Assembly (NCBI GenBank): GCA_023439125.1
Contig: JAEXOU010000005.1
Location: 872,569 to 936,568 of the forward strand
Direction of reading: 5' to 3'
Length of the DNA: 64,000 bases
From: Bacillota bacterium
Lineage (GTDB): Bacteria > Bacillota > Clostridia > Lachnospirales > Lachnospiraceae
Translations under genes and position numbers: made by a program
Part shown: in pieces, positions 34,242 through 43,497 of the stretch
How positions within the stretch are numbered: position 1 is the stretch's first letter
Layout: each line of letters begins with the position of its first letter
Notes under the pieces: generated by a model
What the model saw: only the letters and a program-made list of their open reading frames with translations
The model's database searches: none
What the model was told of the DNA's origin: nothing

Positions 34242-34841
34242 TTATTTGATATCTTCAGGCATAAACCAATAAGAATTCATGCCTGATAATTGTTGCATAC
34301 TTCCTTTTGGCATCTGTAATAATGCATGTACCACATTCATATAATCTCCACAGCCACATAGTATATTGAATGCAGAAAAGGTTAATATAAACTGGCTATA
34401 TGTAAATGATGCTGGTAACAGGAGCCAAATAACAAAAGGAAGAAATCCCAAAACAATATTAGGTAAAAGACTTAAAAAAATAAAGCACCTCTTTGTTATT
34501 GGATCTGTGCATAACACAAAAAATAAGGCTGACAAGGGTGCTGCATATATATGTTTCACAGATGTTTTTGGAAAACATATTGCATGCAATAATTCATGTG
34601 GAATAATCATTATGAGCGATAATATTAAGCCAATTGTTCCTTGATATCCATCCATTAATGATTGACCTCTTTGCTTAGATAGGAATATTATCAAGAAAAG
34701 AACTGGAATTGCATAAAGCGTTGCTACAACATTTACCATTAAGAATGAATTCGGCTCGCGAAATTTATAGGCTTCTTTGGGTAATTTTCCAATAGGAAGT
34801 GGATTTTTCTTTCTGAATCGATGGAACTCATAATTCTTCAT
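34242..34841 (-). CDS. DUF3267 putative membrane zincin
   Basis: About 199 residues from the ATG at 34839-34841 (MKNYEFHRF), which has GGAG six bases ahead. Four hydrophobic segments (about residues 35-57, 68-85, 120-145, 148-165). HELLHAICFP lies between the second and third, an HExxH-like motif (HELLH) characteristic of DUF3267 putative membrane metallopeptidases. The family has no proven substrate. It is transcribed away from the radical SAM gene's end and closed by its own terminator. Confidence 0.82.
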   Translation of the reverse strand: MKNYEFHRFRKKNPLPIGKLPKEAYKFREPNSFLMVNVVATLYAIPVLFLIIFLSKQRGQSLMDGYQGTIGLILSLIMIIPHELLHAICFPKTSVKHIYAAPLSALFFVLCTDPITKRCFIFLSLLPNIVLGFLPFVIWLLLPASFTYSQFILTFSAFNILCGCGDYMNVVHALLQMPKGSMQQLSGMNSYWFMPEDIK

Positions 34842-34938
34842 AACACTCTCCATTCTTAAATACTTTCCTTCATAAATTACAAATTATACATTGTAGACGA
34901 CCTATTTTCTTTGATACATAGTAATCATAAAAATTAGC

Positions 34939-36372
34939 TTACTTCTTAACCCTCATCTCGGCCCTTTTTAAGTATTTCATCTCCTGCTTTAAATCTGCCC
35001 TTACTTGCATCTGCCAGAAAAATTCCCCGATGAATAGAGTTCTCTCGAGTTTACGTTTATGTACCAGTGCATGAAGTAGCCTCTTTGGTGAGTAAATCTT
35101 AGCACTTGCATGGATAATCTCTTCTTGAAGTTCAGATGGAGTAATATTCTCTGGGTAATGAACAACATTACCATTATATTTTGCCCAATTATGGTGGATT
35201 AACTTGTCCTTATGGGTATCATAGACTGGTGTCCCTGGAACAAAATACATCGATTGTATTAAAACACCACATATGTTATGTTCAATCACAAAATCAACTA
35301 GGCGATCTCCAACCCCTTTTGTATGATTGTCCGCACCTACTATAAATAGGCCTCGAACACGTAACCCATGCTTTTGAATGTTTTTAATTGCACCAACAAT
35401 CTGTTCGTAAGTACTCTTCTTATTATAATTTGAAAAAGACTCATCCTCTAGGAATTCAATTCCCATTGCCACTTCAATAAACCCAGCCTTTTTTAATAAA
35501 TCAAGCATCTCGTCATCATAACCGACTTCAAATCTTGCTTGAACCGTAAAATTGTACTTAATGCCACGATCAATAATCGCTTGTAATACGGAAATTGCCC
35601 ATTTACGGTCGGCGAAAAAATTGTCATCCGTAATCCAAAGGATCTTCGTAAGACGATGGTGATTTTTATCATGGAAGTCAATCGAATATCTAATATCCTC
35701 TACTATATTTTCTGGAGTTCTTGTACGAACTCTTCTACCAAAATGACGAACTAATGCACAGTAATCGCAATTATGTGGGCACCCACGAGAGGCATGAACT
35801 TGTGGCCAGATTGTATTATAGCCAGCCATCTTCTGATAGCGATATACTAAATCACGATTTGGTATGATATCTATATTTTCTGGTGGAGTAGGGTTTCCTG
35901 TGCTATATATTTTTCCATGTTTACGGTATGCAAGCCCTGCAAAATCAAGTGGTTGATTATTCTTTAGTGCATTTAAGAATACAAGAATGGATTCATCTGC
36001 CTCTCCTAATAAAACATAATCACAATATTTGCTTGCTTCCTTATAGTTCATTGAAGCATGTAATCCACCCATAACAACAATTGCATGAGAGTGTTTTCTT
36101 ATATACTGCGCCATCTTATATCCACGAACTGCATTAAATGTAAATATTCCGATAAAAACAACGTCTGCATCCAATACGTCATTATATTTCACACTCGAAA
36201 TTGATTCACTGTACATATAAGTATCACTATAATGCTCCTTAACCACAGTTGCTAAAGTCAATAAACCTATCGAAGGTGTACGAATATATTTATCATAAAC
36301 AAACATATTCTTAATCGACGGACGATATGGCAGATTCCCTGGTTCTAAAAATCTTATTTTCTCAACTATCAT
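34939..36372 (-). CDS. B12-binding-type radical SAM protein
   Basis: About 477 residues from the ATG at 36370-36372. Residues 1-150 resemble the cobalamin-binding fold found ahead of many radical SAM enzymes (ADVVFIGIFTFNAVRGYKMA, VVMGGLHASMNYKEA, DYVLLGEADES), though no DxHxxG cobalamin signature is visible, as is common in this B12-binding-like class. The radical SAM cluster motif is RGCPHNCDYCAL (CxxxCxxC). The C-terminal 60 residues are basic. Substrate unknown; family members modify lipids, hopanoids, tRNA or peptides. hemW lies 48 bases upstream, so the two may share a message. Confidence 0.82.
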   Translation of the reverse strand: MIVEKIRFLEPGNLPYRPSIKNMFVYDKYIRTPSIGLLTLATVVKEHYSDTYMYSESISSVKYNDVLDADVVFIGIFTFNAVRGYKMAQYIRKHSHAIVVMGGLHASMNYKEASKYCDYVLLGEADESILVFLNALKNNQPLDFAGLAYRKHGKIYSTGNPTPPENIDIIPNRDLVYRYQKMAGYNTIWPQVHASRGCPHNCDYCALVRHFGRRVRTRTPENIVEDIRYSIDFHDKNHHRLTKILWITDDNFFADRKWAISVLQAIIDRGIKYNFTVQARFEVGYDDEMLDLLKKAGFIEVAMGIEFLEDESFSNYNKKSTYEQIVGAIKNIQKHGLRVRGLFIVGADNHTKGVGDRLVDFVIEHNICGVLIQSMYFVPGTPVYDTHKDKLIHHNWAKYNGNVVHYPENITPSELQEEIIHASAKIYSPKRLLHALVHKRKLERTLFIGEFFWQMQVRADLKQEMKYLKRAEMRVKK

Positions 36373-36420
36373 ATAAATATTAACTCCTTTTCCCCTCATT
36401 TTATTGATAACTATTTCTAA

Positions 36421-37569
36421 TTAATCTAATATAAACTCTGCAAATACAGAATTACTTACGTCTAAACCATATTCCGTCAATCGTAAAAAATCTCCTTCTA
36501 TTTCAATCAGCTTTTCATCTAATAATTTACGAATACTCGCACCATAAATGTCTAACATTGCTACACCAAAAAACTGTTGAAACTTGGAAAGTTGCACACC
36601 TTCACACATGCGAAGCCCTAAAAACATAAACTCTTCCATTGCATCTTTTTTACTTACGATTTCCATCTCTCGTTGTACACTCTGCCCCTGCTGAATGCAT
36701 GTTAAATAGCTCGTCATATCCTCTTCATTATGGAATCTTTCTCCTTGATAAAGACTCGAAGCACCTAATCCAAATCCTAAGTATTCAACTCTTGTCCAAT
36801 ATCCAATATTATGACGACATTCTAAGCCCTTCTTTGCATAATTAGATATTTCATACCGTTCATATCCGTTTTCCTTTAAAATTTCCTTTGTCCTCTCATA
36901 CATGAGCCGATCCAATTCTACGGAAGGCAATTCCTCCAATTTCGTCCCATTTTCTCCATACCACTGAGCAAATGCCGTACCTTCTTCAATAATTAAGCTA
37001 TACGCCGAAATATGCTCTGGTTTCAGCGCAATAACCTTATGAAGCGTCTCTTCATATTGCTTGAGTGTTTGTTTTGGTAAAGCAGACATCAAATCAATAT
37101 TAATATTTGTAAATCCAACTCTTCTAGCTAAATGATAATTTTCACAAAACTGCTCAAACGTATGAATTCTGCCTAATAGCTTTAGCTCGTCATTATTCGC
37201 ACTTTGTAACCCAAAGCTTAAGCGATTCACCAAAAGTTTACGATATGCCGTTAAGAGTTCTTCATCTACAGTCCCCGGATTACATTCTACTGTAATTTCA
37301 CAATTTTTCGAGAAAACAGCGACCTCTTGAAGTGCTTCCATAATCTGAGTAAATTGCTCTTTTGATAATAACGATGGAGTTCCACCCCCAAAGAAGATTG
37401 AAATCACTTCATATCCTTCAAGCCTCGATTTACTTGCCATAATTTCATGCACCAATGCTTGCACATATTGATTTTTTGTATCTTCGTCCGATGCTTTCGA
37501 TAAAAAGTCACAGTAATTACACTTTCTGACGCAAAAAGGAATGTGTATATAAAGTTCTATTTTTTTCAT
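36421..37569 (-). CDS. hemW: HemW-type radical SAM haem chaperone
   Basis: About 382 residues starting at the ATG at 37567-37569 (MKKIELYIHIPFC, AAAGGT site). The radical SAM motif CVRKCNYCDF binds the Fe-S cluster. FFGGGTPSLL, VECNPGTVD and RLSFGLQSAN are typical of the HemN/HemW group. The shorter length and the position in the lepA-hemW-hrcA order indicate HemW (haem delivery) and not the coproporphyrinogen dehydrogenase HemN. In this genome accessory genes separate it from both lepA and hrcA. Confidence 0.92.
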   Translation of the reverse strand: MKKIELYIHIPFCVRKCNYCDFLSKASDEDTKNQYVQALVHEIMASKSRLEGYEVISIFFGGGTPSLLSKEQFTQIMEALQEVAVFSKNCEITVECNPGTVDEELLTAYRKLLVNRLSFGLQSANNDELKLLGRIHTFEQFCENYHLARRVGFTNINIDLMSALPKQTLKQYEETLHKVIALKPEHISAYSLIIEEGTAFAQWYGENGTKLEELPSVELDRLMYERTKEILKENGYERYEISNYAKKGLECRHNIGYWTRVEYLGFGLGASSLYQGERFHNEEDMTSYLTCIQQGQSVQREMEIVSKKDAMEEFMFLGLRMCEGVQLSKFQQFFGVAMLDIYGASIRKLLDEKLIEIEGDFLRLTEYGLDVSNSVFAEFILD

Positions 37570-37645
37570 TGATTTACCTTTCAAATTCTAATGATAAACC
37601 GAATCATACCATATAAAAGGATATATGACAAGCAAACCAAATAAG

Positions 37646-38179
37646 CTACTTCGCATATTCTCCACGTATCAATCCATAATAGCAAATATCATGATAGCTA
37701 CCGTTTATTTTGGCAAAGTGTTTTAAGGTGCCCTCCAAAATAAGACCTGATTTTTCAAGCACTCTGCAAGATTCAGTATTTTCCTTAACCGCTAATGCTT
37801 CTACTCGTTCCACTAGCATATCTTCGAATGCATATTGAACCAAATACCTAGTTATCTCTGTCGCGTACCCTTTCTGCCAAAAGGAAGGTAATAAATTATA
37901 TCCTATGACACAACGATTCGCACTTTTATTATAATCGAGAATACCTGCTTCACCAATAAAACAGTTACTCTCTTTCAACAATAAAGCGCAAAACCCATTC
38001 TCATGTAAAGCTTGTTTTGAAATCAGGTGTTCTAACTCTACTTGTGCTTGTTGCAGATTATTCAAAGGAACATAGGTCGAGTATGTCCAAACCTCTTTAC
38101 AAGATTTAACTCTATAAAAATCTTGTAAGTCCTCGTTGGAGTAATCTCGAAGGATTAACCGTTCTGTTTCTATTAACAT
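37646..38179 (-). CDS. RimJ/RimL-type GNAT acetyltransferase
   Basis: 177 residues: TERLILRDYSNEDL at the start, IGYNLLPSFWQKGYATEITR (acetyl-CoA loop of the form Q/RxxGxA/G) and NTESCRVLEKSGLILEGTLK near the end define the RimJ/L-like acetyltransferase family, acting on ribosomal-protein N-termini, small molecules or antibiotics. A run of seven G residues before the ATG supplies the ribosome-binding site. Confidence 0.87.
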   Translation of the reverse strand: MLIETERLILRDYSNEDLQDFYRVKSCKEVWTYSTYVPLNNLQQAQVELEHLISKQALHENGFCALLLKESNCFIGEAGILDYNKSANRCVIGYNLLPSFWQKGYATEITRYLVQYAFEDMLVERVEALAVKENTESCRVLEKSGLILEGTLKHFAKINGSYHDICYYGLIRGEYAK

Positions 38180-38426
38180 ATGCACCCCCCCTTAAATGTT
38201 TTTTCGTAGTATTTTAGTATTCTTATTGTGGTTATAATATATTGATCAATATTATGTACTTCATTTTCTATTTTATCTTATCTATTCTTACATTATCTGT
38301 CAATCTTTTATTACTCTCATTACTATAGGTGAGTTCGTAATACGTGACACTTCTTTTGAAACCGAGATAGATTTCGCTTATGAACTCTTACTCTCGTTTA
38401 ATATTCACATTACCTGTGACTCGCTA

Positions 38427-38531
38427 AAAGAAGAAACGATAGGATATTTTTTCACGGCTTATGAGTCCAACTATCTTTGGTGGACTTACCAAACTTAGCA
38501 TGCCAATACCATATCCTATCGTTTCTTCTTT
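38427..38531. terminator. long hairpin between the MCP and GNAT genes
   Basis: A 21-base arm starting AAAGAAGAAACGATAGG (38427-38447) is perfectly complementary to 38511-38531; the loop is 63 bases. T-rich on the minus side (CTTCTTTTAG). The same GAAGAAACG/CGTTTCTTC heart forms the lepA terminator at 41.4 kb. The rest of the 38180-38595 gap is AT-rich with nothing else recognised. Confidence 0.7.
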
Positions 38532-38595
38532 ATAAAAATCTTTGGACCAAAGTCCCTCCTATTATTGATAGACCCTAGTTACTTCCTGTTTTGGC

Positions 38596-40113
38596 CTACA
38601 ATAATCTATTTAATTCTATAATTAATTGATTTAAAGCATCAACTTGTAAGGCTAAATTAGTGATATCATTGGAATTATCTTGTAACATAGCAGAAATGTC
38701 GGAGAACTGCTCGTTTTCATTTGTAATATCATTCGCAATCTCTCCACTTAAAGAGATTGTGTTCTTAATTAATTTATCTTGTTGTACCTGCATTTTTGCT
38801 ATGAATGATATCGCATCTACAGAATTCTTTAACAACTCAAGCATTTCTCTTACCTGTTGAATCGTCAAATTAATCATTTTACTTTGCTGATGCATTTGAT
38901 CTGCATTTTGATCAACGTATTTTACCGCATTCGTTGTACCTTCAATTACTCTAGATATTACATTACTTACACTATCCACAGAATTCTTTGTATTGTTAGC
39001 AAGTGTACCTACTTCATTGGCTACGACGGCAAATCCTTTACCATAATCGCCAGCCCTAGCAGCTTCTATGGAAGCATTCAGAGCAAGTAGGTTAGTAGAA
39101 GTTGCAATCTCATTAATAATATCTAATGTTTTATTAATTTCGTGAACGTCTCCTTGTAATTTTTTCATTACATCCAGCGTTTTAGAAGATGACATTTCCA
39201 CTGCTTCACTAATTGTTCGTAAATTATTGAGTGCTTCTTCATTTGCTGTTGCCGTATTTAGTAGATTATTCGACATGAGACTGACTTGTTGGATTTTTTC
39301 ATCCATGTGTAAATTGCTTTCATCCAAATCCACTAATTTTTTCTTACTATGCTCGGTTTTATTTAACATAGTATCATTACTTTGAAGTAAGGTTTCGCAA
39401 ATAGCTGTTATTTCTTGAGAAGCTGCGCTTTGATTTTGTGAAGCTGACATTAATACGTTACTTGATTCGGATAATTCTGGAAGAATATGCTCAATGCCAT
39501 TAAGAGTGCTTTGGAGTTTATCCAGTGAATTATTCGCTATCTCGTTACCTTTATTTGATAATACTTCGTTAACGAGATAAATATCCAATATGATATATAG
39601 TATGTAAACAGTAAATGATAGAGCTAACATTATAATCTCTTCCGTAAGGTTAATGTGCTTAGTAAATTGATTATAATTTAGGACTAAATATATTGCAGTC
39701 ATTGAGAAATTGCAAACTAATGATATAATGGTTAACTTTTTCTCTTGTAAGAAAGCAAGAGCAGCTACAAAAAATATAACTAAAGTCCATGTGCAAAATG
39801 CAGGGAAACAAATATAGCAACATAGGAGGTTAATAATATTGGAGCCAATTAATATTCCTTTAATTCGTTTATAATTCTTATCAGAAGAATCTATCTTATA
39901 TCTATTTACCCAATATTTGATGTATATGACTTCACCAACACCTAAAATGGCATATGCAATACTAATCCACATAGGAGTACGTGAAAAAAGATTAAGTGGG
40001 ATGCAAATAATTCGAAATACACCAGAGCCTAAAGTCACTAAGATCATAATTAATGAAATAAGACTAATAACTTTTTTTCTATAGTCGGATAAAATATCAA
40101 CTTTATTCTTCAT
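38596..40113 (-). CDS. methyl-accepting chemotaxis protein with multi-span N-terminus
   Basis: 505 residues. The N-terminal 195 hold about six hydrophobic segments in place of the usual two flanking a periplasmic sensor, so signal input is probably within the membrane or intracellular. A short linker leads to the MCP signalling domain, with the hairpin tip STNLLALNASIEAARAGDYGKGFAVVANEVGTLA (given in part; positions about 345-380) that contacts CheA and CheW. No HAMP domain is obvious. No other chemotaxis genes are in the window. Ligand unknown. Confidence 0.9.
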   Translation of the reverse strand: MKNKVDILSDYRKKVISLISLIMILVTLGSGVFRIICIPLNLFSRTPMWISIAYAILGVGEVIYIKYWVNRYKIDSSDKNYKRIKGILIGSNIINLLCCYICFPAFCTWTLVIFFVAALAFLQEKKLTIISLVCNFSMTAIYLVLNYNQFTKHINLTEEIIMLALSFTVYILYIILDIYLVNEVLSNKGNEIANNSLDKLQSTLNGIEHILPELSESSNVLMSASQNQSAASQEITAICETLLQSNDTMLNKTEHSKKKLVDLDESNLHMDEKIQQVSLMSNNLLNTATANEEALNNLRTISEAVEMSSSKTLDVMKKLQGDVHEINKTLDIINEIATSTNLLALNASIEAARAGDYGKGFAVVANEVGTLANNTKNSVDSVSNVISRVIEGTTNAVKYVDQNADQMHQQSKMINLTIQQVREMLELLKNSVDAISFIAKMQVQQDKLIKNTISLSGEIANDITNENEQFSDISAMLQDNSNDITNLALQVDALNQLIIELNRLL

Positions 40114-40379
40114 TTAAATACACTCCTTTTGTAATTTAATCTAAATCTTCAGTAGTTACCTCAAATAGAATAGAATATCCACTTTTTGTGAATATATATA
40201 GAAATTTTTAGAATTTATAGAATTGATAGAAATGAAATTCATATTATGCAATTATTATAACCTAAAATAAGGAAAAGTGAAACTATTTTTTCAAAAAAAA
40301 ACAAAAAATTACCGATAAGTGCAAACGTTGCTTCTCTAAATAGTTCTCAAAAATTCCTTCCTTTTGGACGCTTTACAAG

Positions 40380-40474
40380 CACAGCTTTTGTTCCGCACCG
40401 TAGCGTAGCGTAGTGCGCATCCTGCGGAGCCTTTTTATATCATAGGAAATTCGGAGGAATTTCCCATGATATAA
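40380..40474. repeat. family D hairpin with GC-rich module (D4)
   Basis: The GC-rich module at 40380-40430 is nearly identical to 24811-24861. It is followed by TTATATCATAGGAAATTC (40435-40452) and its partner ending ATGATATAA. The arm TATCATA differs from D3 (ATATTA) but is again self-complementary, with one mismatch. Lies in the 40114-40666 gap, whose remaining 250 bases on the left are AT-rich without features. Confidence 0.8.
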
Positions 40475-40476
40475 AA

Positions 40477-40511
40477 AAGTGGCTATTACAAAATAATCGT
40501 AATAACCACTT
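40477..40511 (-). terminator. terminator of the immunity-like gene
   Basis: AAGTGGCTATTAC pairs with GTAATAACCACTT (one mismatch), with a T-run on the minus strand. Confidence 0.75.
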
Positions 40512-40666
40512 CTACCAAATATATTAATCATACAGATTCTTCTCTTTGGGTACCATATAATAAAATGATACATCCTCTTTCGTTCAAAACCAATTATATT
40601 GTAATGCTAACTAATGAATCACTACGAATTAAAGATATGTTACCACACACCATACCCTAGAAAGTT

Positions 40667-40927
40667 TTAATATCCAGAATAACGTTGATAATATGCAATT
40701 TCGCACTCTGTCATACGTTTTAGTTCCTCATATGCCTCCTCCTCAGAGCCAGAAAACGCGATCCAAAAATCCTGTCGTTCTCCTACCTTATAGACATGCC
40801 ATAAACCATTTTCAAAAAAACAACCGATGGAATCTGGACGGTTTGTTTTGAAGCTTGGAAAAATTCCATATTTCACTAAATCCTCACCCTTTTGCCGATA
40901 ATAGTCTTCGTATTCTTTTTTTGTCAT
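40667..40927 (-). CDS. small acidic/aromatic protein, possible immunity protein
   Basis: 86 residues with many Tyr and Glu (EYEDYYRQKGEDL, FKTNRPDSIGCFFENGLWHVYKVGER). Composition and size resemble immunity proteins of polymorphic toxin systems, and from memory the TNRPDxIGCF stretch recalls an Imm59-like family; this is not verified. GGAG precedes the ATG. It lies 22 bases after a short ORF that looks like the C-terminal end of another protein, the layout expected for toxin followed by immunity gene. Confidence 0.6.
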   Translation of the reverse strand: MTKKEYEDYYRQKGEDLVKYGIFPSFKTNRPDSIGCFFENGLWHVYKVGERQDFWIAFSGSEEEAYEELKRMTECEIAYYQRYSGY

Positions 40928-40949
40928 ACTTATATCTCCTTTCTACTTA

Positions 40950-41045
40950 CTACCCACCAGCATCTCGAATGACTTTTTCCATATAAGCCTGATCATCATG
41001 ACGATTTAGTGTACTAGGTGTAATATTGTAAGTACCTGTAAGCAT
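40950..41045 (-). pseudogene. possible remnant of a toxin C-terminus
   Basis: A 31-codon open stretch (ATG at 41043-41045, TAG at 40950-40952) encodes MLTGTYNITPSTLNRHDDQAY and ten more residues. It has no ribosome-binding site, and the frame is stopped by TAG 15 bases further upstream, so it reads like the tail of a longer protein whose front has been lost. Its position directly before an immunity-like gene suggests a decayed toxin module. Chance ORF is the alternative. Confidence 0.35.
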
Positions 41046-41210
41046 AACTCTTATCTTGTCCTACATAAATCCATTATATCAGTAACAATGTAATTGTCAA
41101 TTTCATCATCTTTTATCATAATTTACCTTTCCGACTAATCCACAGTGCCTATAAACAGTATACACTTACTTAAGAAAAAGTAAGGAACTAATATTAATTT
41201 AATATGAGGT

Positions 41211-41376
41211 TTTCGCACTAAGGGCAGTATGAATAAAGAATGAAGGGCGATGGTATATTTTCTTCGGCACGCTACGCTCACAACCCCCACAAAGTACGCG
41301 TGGGGACTTGTAAGGCACTCCGAAAAATACCATCGCCCTTCATTCTTTTATACATATTCAGCTAGTGGACAGCCCA
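41211..41376. repeat. family A palindromic element (A3, inverted orientation)
   Basis: A 22-base perfect arm, 41235-41256 with 41327-41348 (AAAGAATGAAGGGCGATG...), surrounds the core CTTCGGCACGCTACGCTC...GTGGGGACTTGTAAGGCACTCC, the reverse of A2 and A5. The right end is ATTCAGCTAGTGGACAGCCC. The gap 41046-41210 to its left is AT-rich with no recognised feature. Confidence 0.87.
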
Positions 41377-41382
41377 ATATTA

Positions 41383-41416
41383 AAAAAGAAGAAACGATAC
41401 ACCGTTTCTTCTTTTT
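41383..41416 (-). terminator. lepA terminator
   Basis: AAAAAGAAGAAACG and CGTTTCTTCTTTTT pair over 14 bp around a 6-base loop; T-runs on both strands. Confidence 0.9.
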
Positions 41417-41471
41417 AATCACAATTCCCACAAGCAAAGTTGAGCAACCCACCTGTGCAATTTTTTCAAAC

Positions 41472-43283
41472 TTAATTTTCGTCTAGTTTTAGCACGGACA
41501 TAAACGCACTCTGTGGAATCTCAACGTTTCCAACCTGGCGCATTCTCTTCTTACCTTCCTTCTGTTTTTCAAGAAGCTTCTTCTTACGGCTAATATCACC
41601 ACCGTAACATTTCGCAAGAACGTCCTTACGCATTGCTTTGATTGTCTCACGAGCAATTACCTTGCTTCCAATTGCCGCTTGAATTGGAATTTCAAACATC
41701 TGTCTTGGAATCTCATCCTTTAACTTTTCACACATTCTTCTACCACGTTCATAAGCAGTTTCTGCATGAACAATAAAGGAAAGAGCATCCACTTCTTCTT
41801 TATTAATAAGAATATCTAATTTCACTAATTTTGATGGAACATAACCCTTTAATTCATAATCAAAAGAAGCATAACCTTTGGATCTTGATTTTAAGGCATC
41901 AAAGAAATCGTAAATAATCTCATTTAGTGGAAGTTCATACTTTAACAACGCTCTTGTTGTTTCCATATATTCCATTCCAAGGTAAATACCACGACGTTCT
42001 TGGCATAACGTCATGATTGCCCCAACAAACTCTGTTGTCACCATGATTTCAGCAGAAACAAATGGTTCCTCCATATGCTCAATTTCGGATGGATCAGGAA
42101 GATTGGATGGATTTGTAATATCAAGTACCTCGCCATTTGTCTTGAATACTTTATAGATAACGCTTGGTGCAGTCGTAACTAAATCTAGATTATACTCACG
42201 CTCTAAACGCTCCTGTATAATTTCAAGATGTAATAATCCTAAGAATCCACAACGGAAACCAAACCCTAATGCAATCGAGGTTTCTGGTTCAAATTGTAAG
42301 GATGCATCATTTAATTGAAGCTTATCTAAGGCATCACGTAAATCAGGATACTTTGCACCATCCGCTGGATATAAACCACAGTAAACCATAGGATTTACTT
42401 TTTTATAACCTGGAAGTGGGTGAACACATGGGTTGTCAGCATCTGTTACTGTATCACCAACCGTTGTATCCTTTACATTTTTCAAACTAGCAGTAATGTA
42501 ACCAACCATACCTGCAGATAACTCATCTGCTGGAATGTATTGACCTGGCCCGAAAACACCTAGTTCTACGACATCGGCTTCTGCTCCTGTCGCCATCATA
42601 CGAATTGTTGTACCCTTTCTAACGGTACCTTCCACAACTCGACAAAAGATAATAACACCTTTATAAGAATCATACACTGAATCAAATATCAATGCTTGCA
42701 GTGGAGCATTCCTATCACCTGCTGGGCTCGGAAGTTTATGAACGATTGCTTCTAATACATCATCGATATTTAAACCAGTCTTAGCAGAAATTTGTGGAGC
42801 ATCATGAGCCTCTAATCCAATAATGTCTTCAATTTCAGCAATTACACGTTCTGGATCTGCACTTGGTAAATCAATCTTATTAATTACAGGGATTACCTCA
42901 AGGTTATGATCGAGTGCAAGGTAGACGTTTGCTAAAGTCTGTGCTTCGATTCCCTGCGCTGCATCCACAACTAGAATAGCACCTTCGCATGCTGCTAAGC
43001 TTCGAGAAACTTCATAATTAAAATCGACATGGCCAGGAGTATCAATTAAGTTAAATACATACTCTTCCCCATTTTTAGCTTTGTAGACAGTACGAACCGT
43101 TTGCGCTTTAATTGTAATTCCGCGCTCACGTTCCAGATCCATATTATCGAGAACCTGTGCCTGCATTTCTCTACTTGTAAGCAATCCTGTTTTCTCAATG
43201 ATACGGTCGGCTAATGTTGATTTACCGTGATCTATATGAGCAATAATACAAAAATTTCGAATTCTACTTTGGTCAACTGACAT
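41472..43283 (-). CDS. lepA: translation elongation factor 4
   Basis: Ribosome-associated GTPase. 603 residues: P-loop IAHIDHGKSTLADRI, switch region RERGITIKAQTVR, DTPGHVDF, NKIDLP, EF-G-like domains II, III and V, and the LepA-specific C-terminal domain with KKKLLEKQKEGKKRMRQVG. Normal length. GGAGG is preceded by a GTATATGT/ACATATAC hairpin (43295-43314), which could affect initiation. Confidence 0.98.
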   Translation of the reverse strand: MSVDQSRIRNFCIIAHIDHGKSTLADRIIEKTGLLTSREMQAQVLDNMDLERERGITIKAQTVRTVYKAKNGEEYVFNLIDTPGHVDFNYEVSRSLAACEGAILVVDAAQGIEAQTLANVYLALDHNLEVIPVINKIDLPSADPERVIAEIEDIIGLEAHDAPQISAKTGLNIDDVLEAIVHKLPSPAGDRNAPLQALIFDSVYDSYKGVIIFCRVVEGTVRKGTTIRMMATGAEADVVELGVFGPGQYIPADELSAGMVGYITASLKNVKDTTVGDTVTDADNPCVHPLPGYKKVNPMVYCGLYPADGAKYPDLRDALDKLQLNDASLQFEPETSIALGFGFRCGFLGLLHLEIIQERLEREYNLDLVTTAPSVIYKVFKTNGEVLDITNPSNLPDPSEIEHMEEPFVSAEIMVTTEFVGAIMTLCQERRGIYLGMEYMETTRALLKYELPLNEIIYDFFDALKSRSKGYASFDYELKGYVPSKLVKLDILINKEEVDALSFIVHAETAYERGRRMCEKLKDEIPRQMFEIPIQAAIGSKVIARETIKAMRKDVLAKCYGGDISRKKKLLEKQKEGKKRMRQVGNVEIPQSAFMSVLKLDEN

Positions 43284-43460
43284 ATTTCCTCCTAGTATAT
43301 GTAATCACATATACATTCTAAAGTTCGTTACCAGCCTATTTCATTCGTTACTAATAAATCATTCCTCTGATTCATCAATAATTTCGTTGATAGATAATTC
43401 ATTCCTCTTGGTTCATAATCCAATGGATAAAAATAGGTCATGGTTCTTTCCATACGCGAT

Positions 43461-43489
43461 ATTATAACATATGTCTCAAACGCTGACAA
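43461..43489 (-). promoter_or_regulatory. lepA promoter
   Basis: Minus strand TTGTCA (43484-43489) and TATAAT (43461-43466), 17-base spacer, about 180 bases before lepA and just after the spoIIP stop. The leader contains two copies of TTCATTCCTCT (plus-strand sense) and ends in the hairpin at the ribosome-binding site. Confidence 0.7.
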
Positions 43490-43497
43490 GGTACGGT

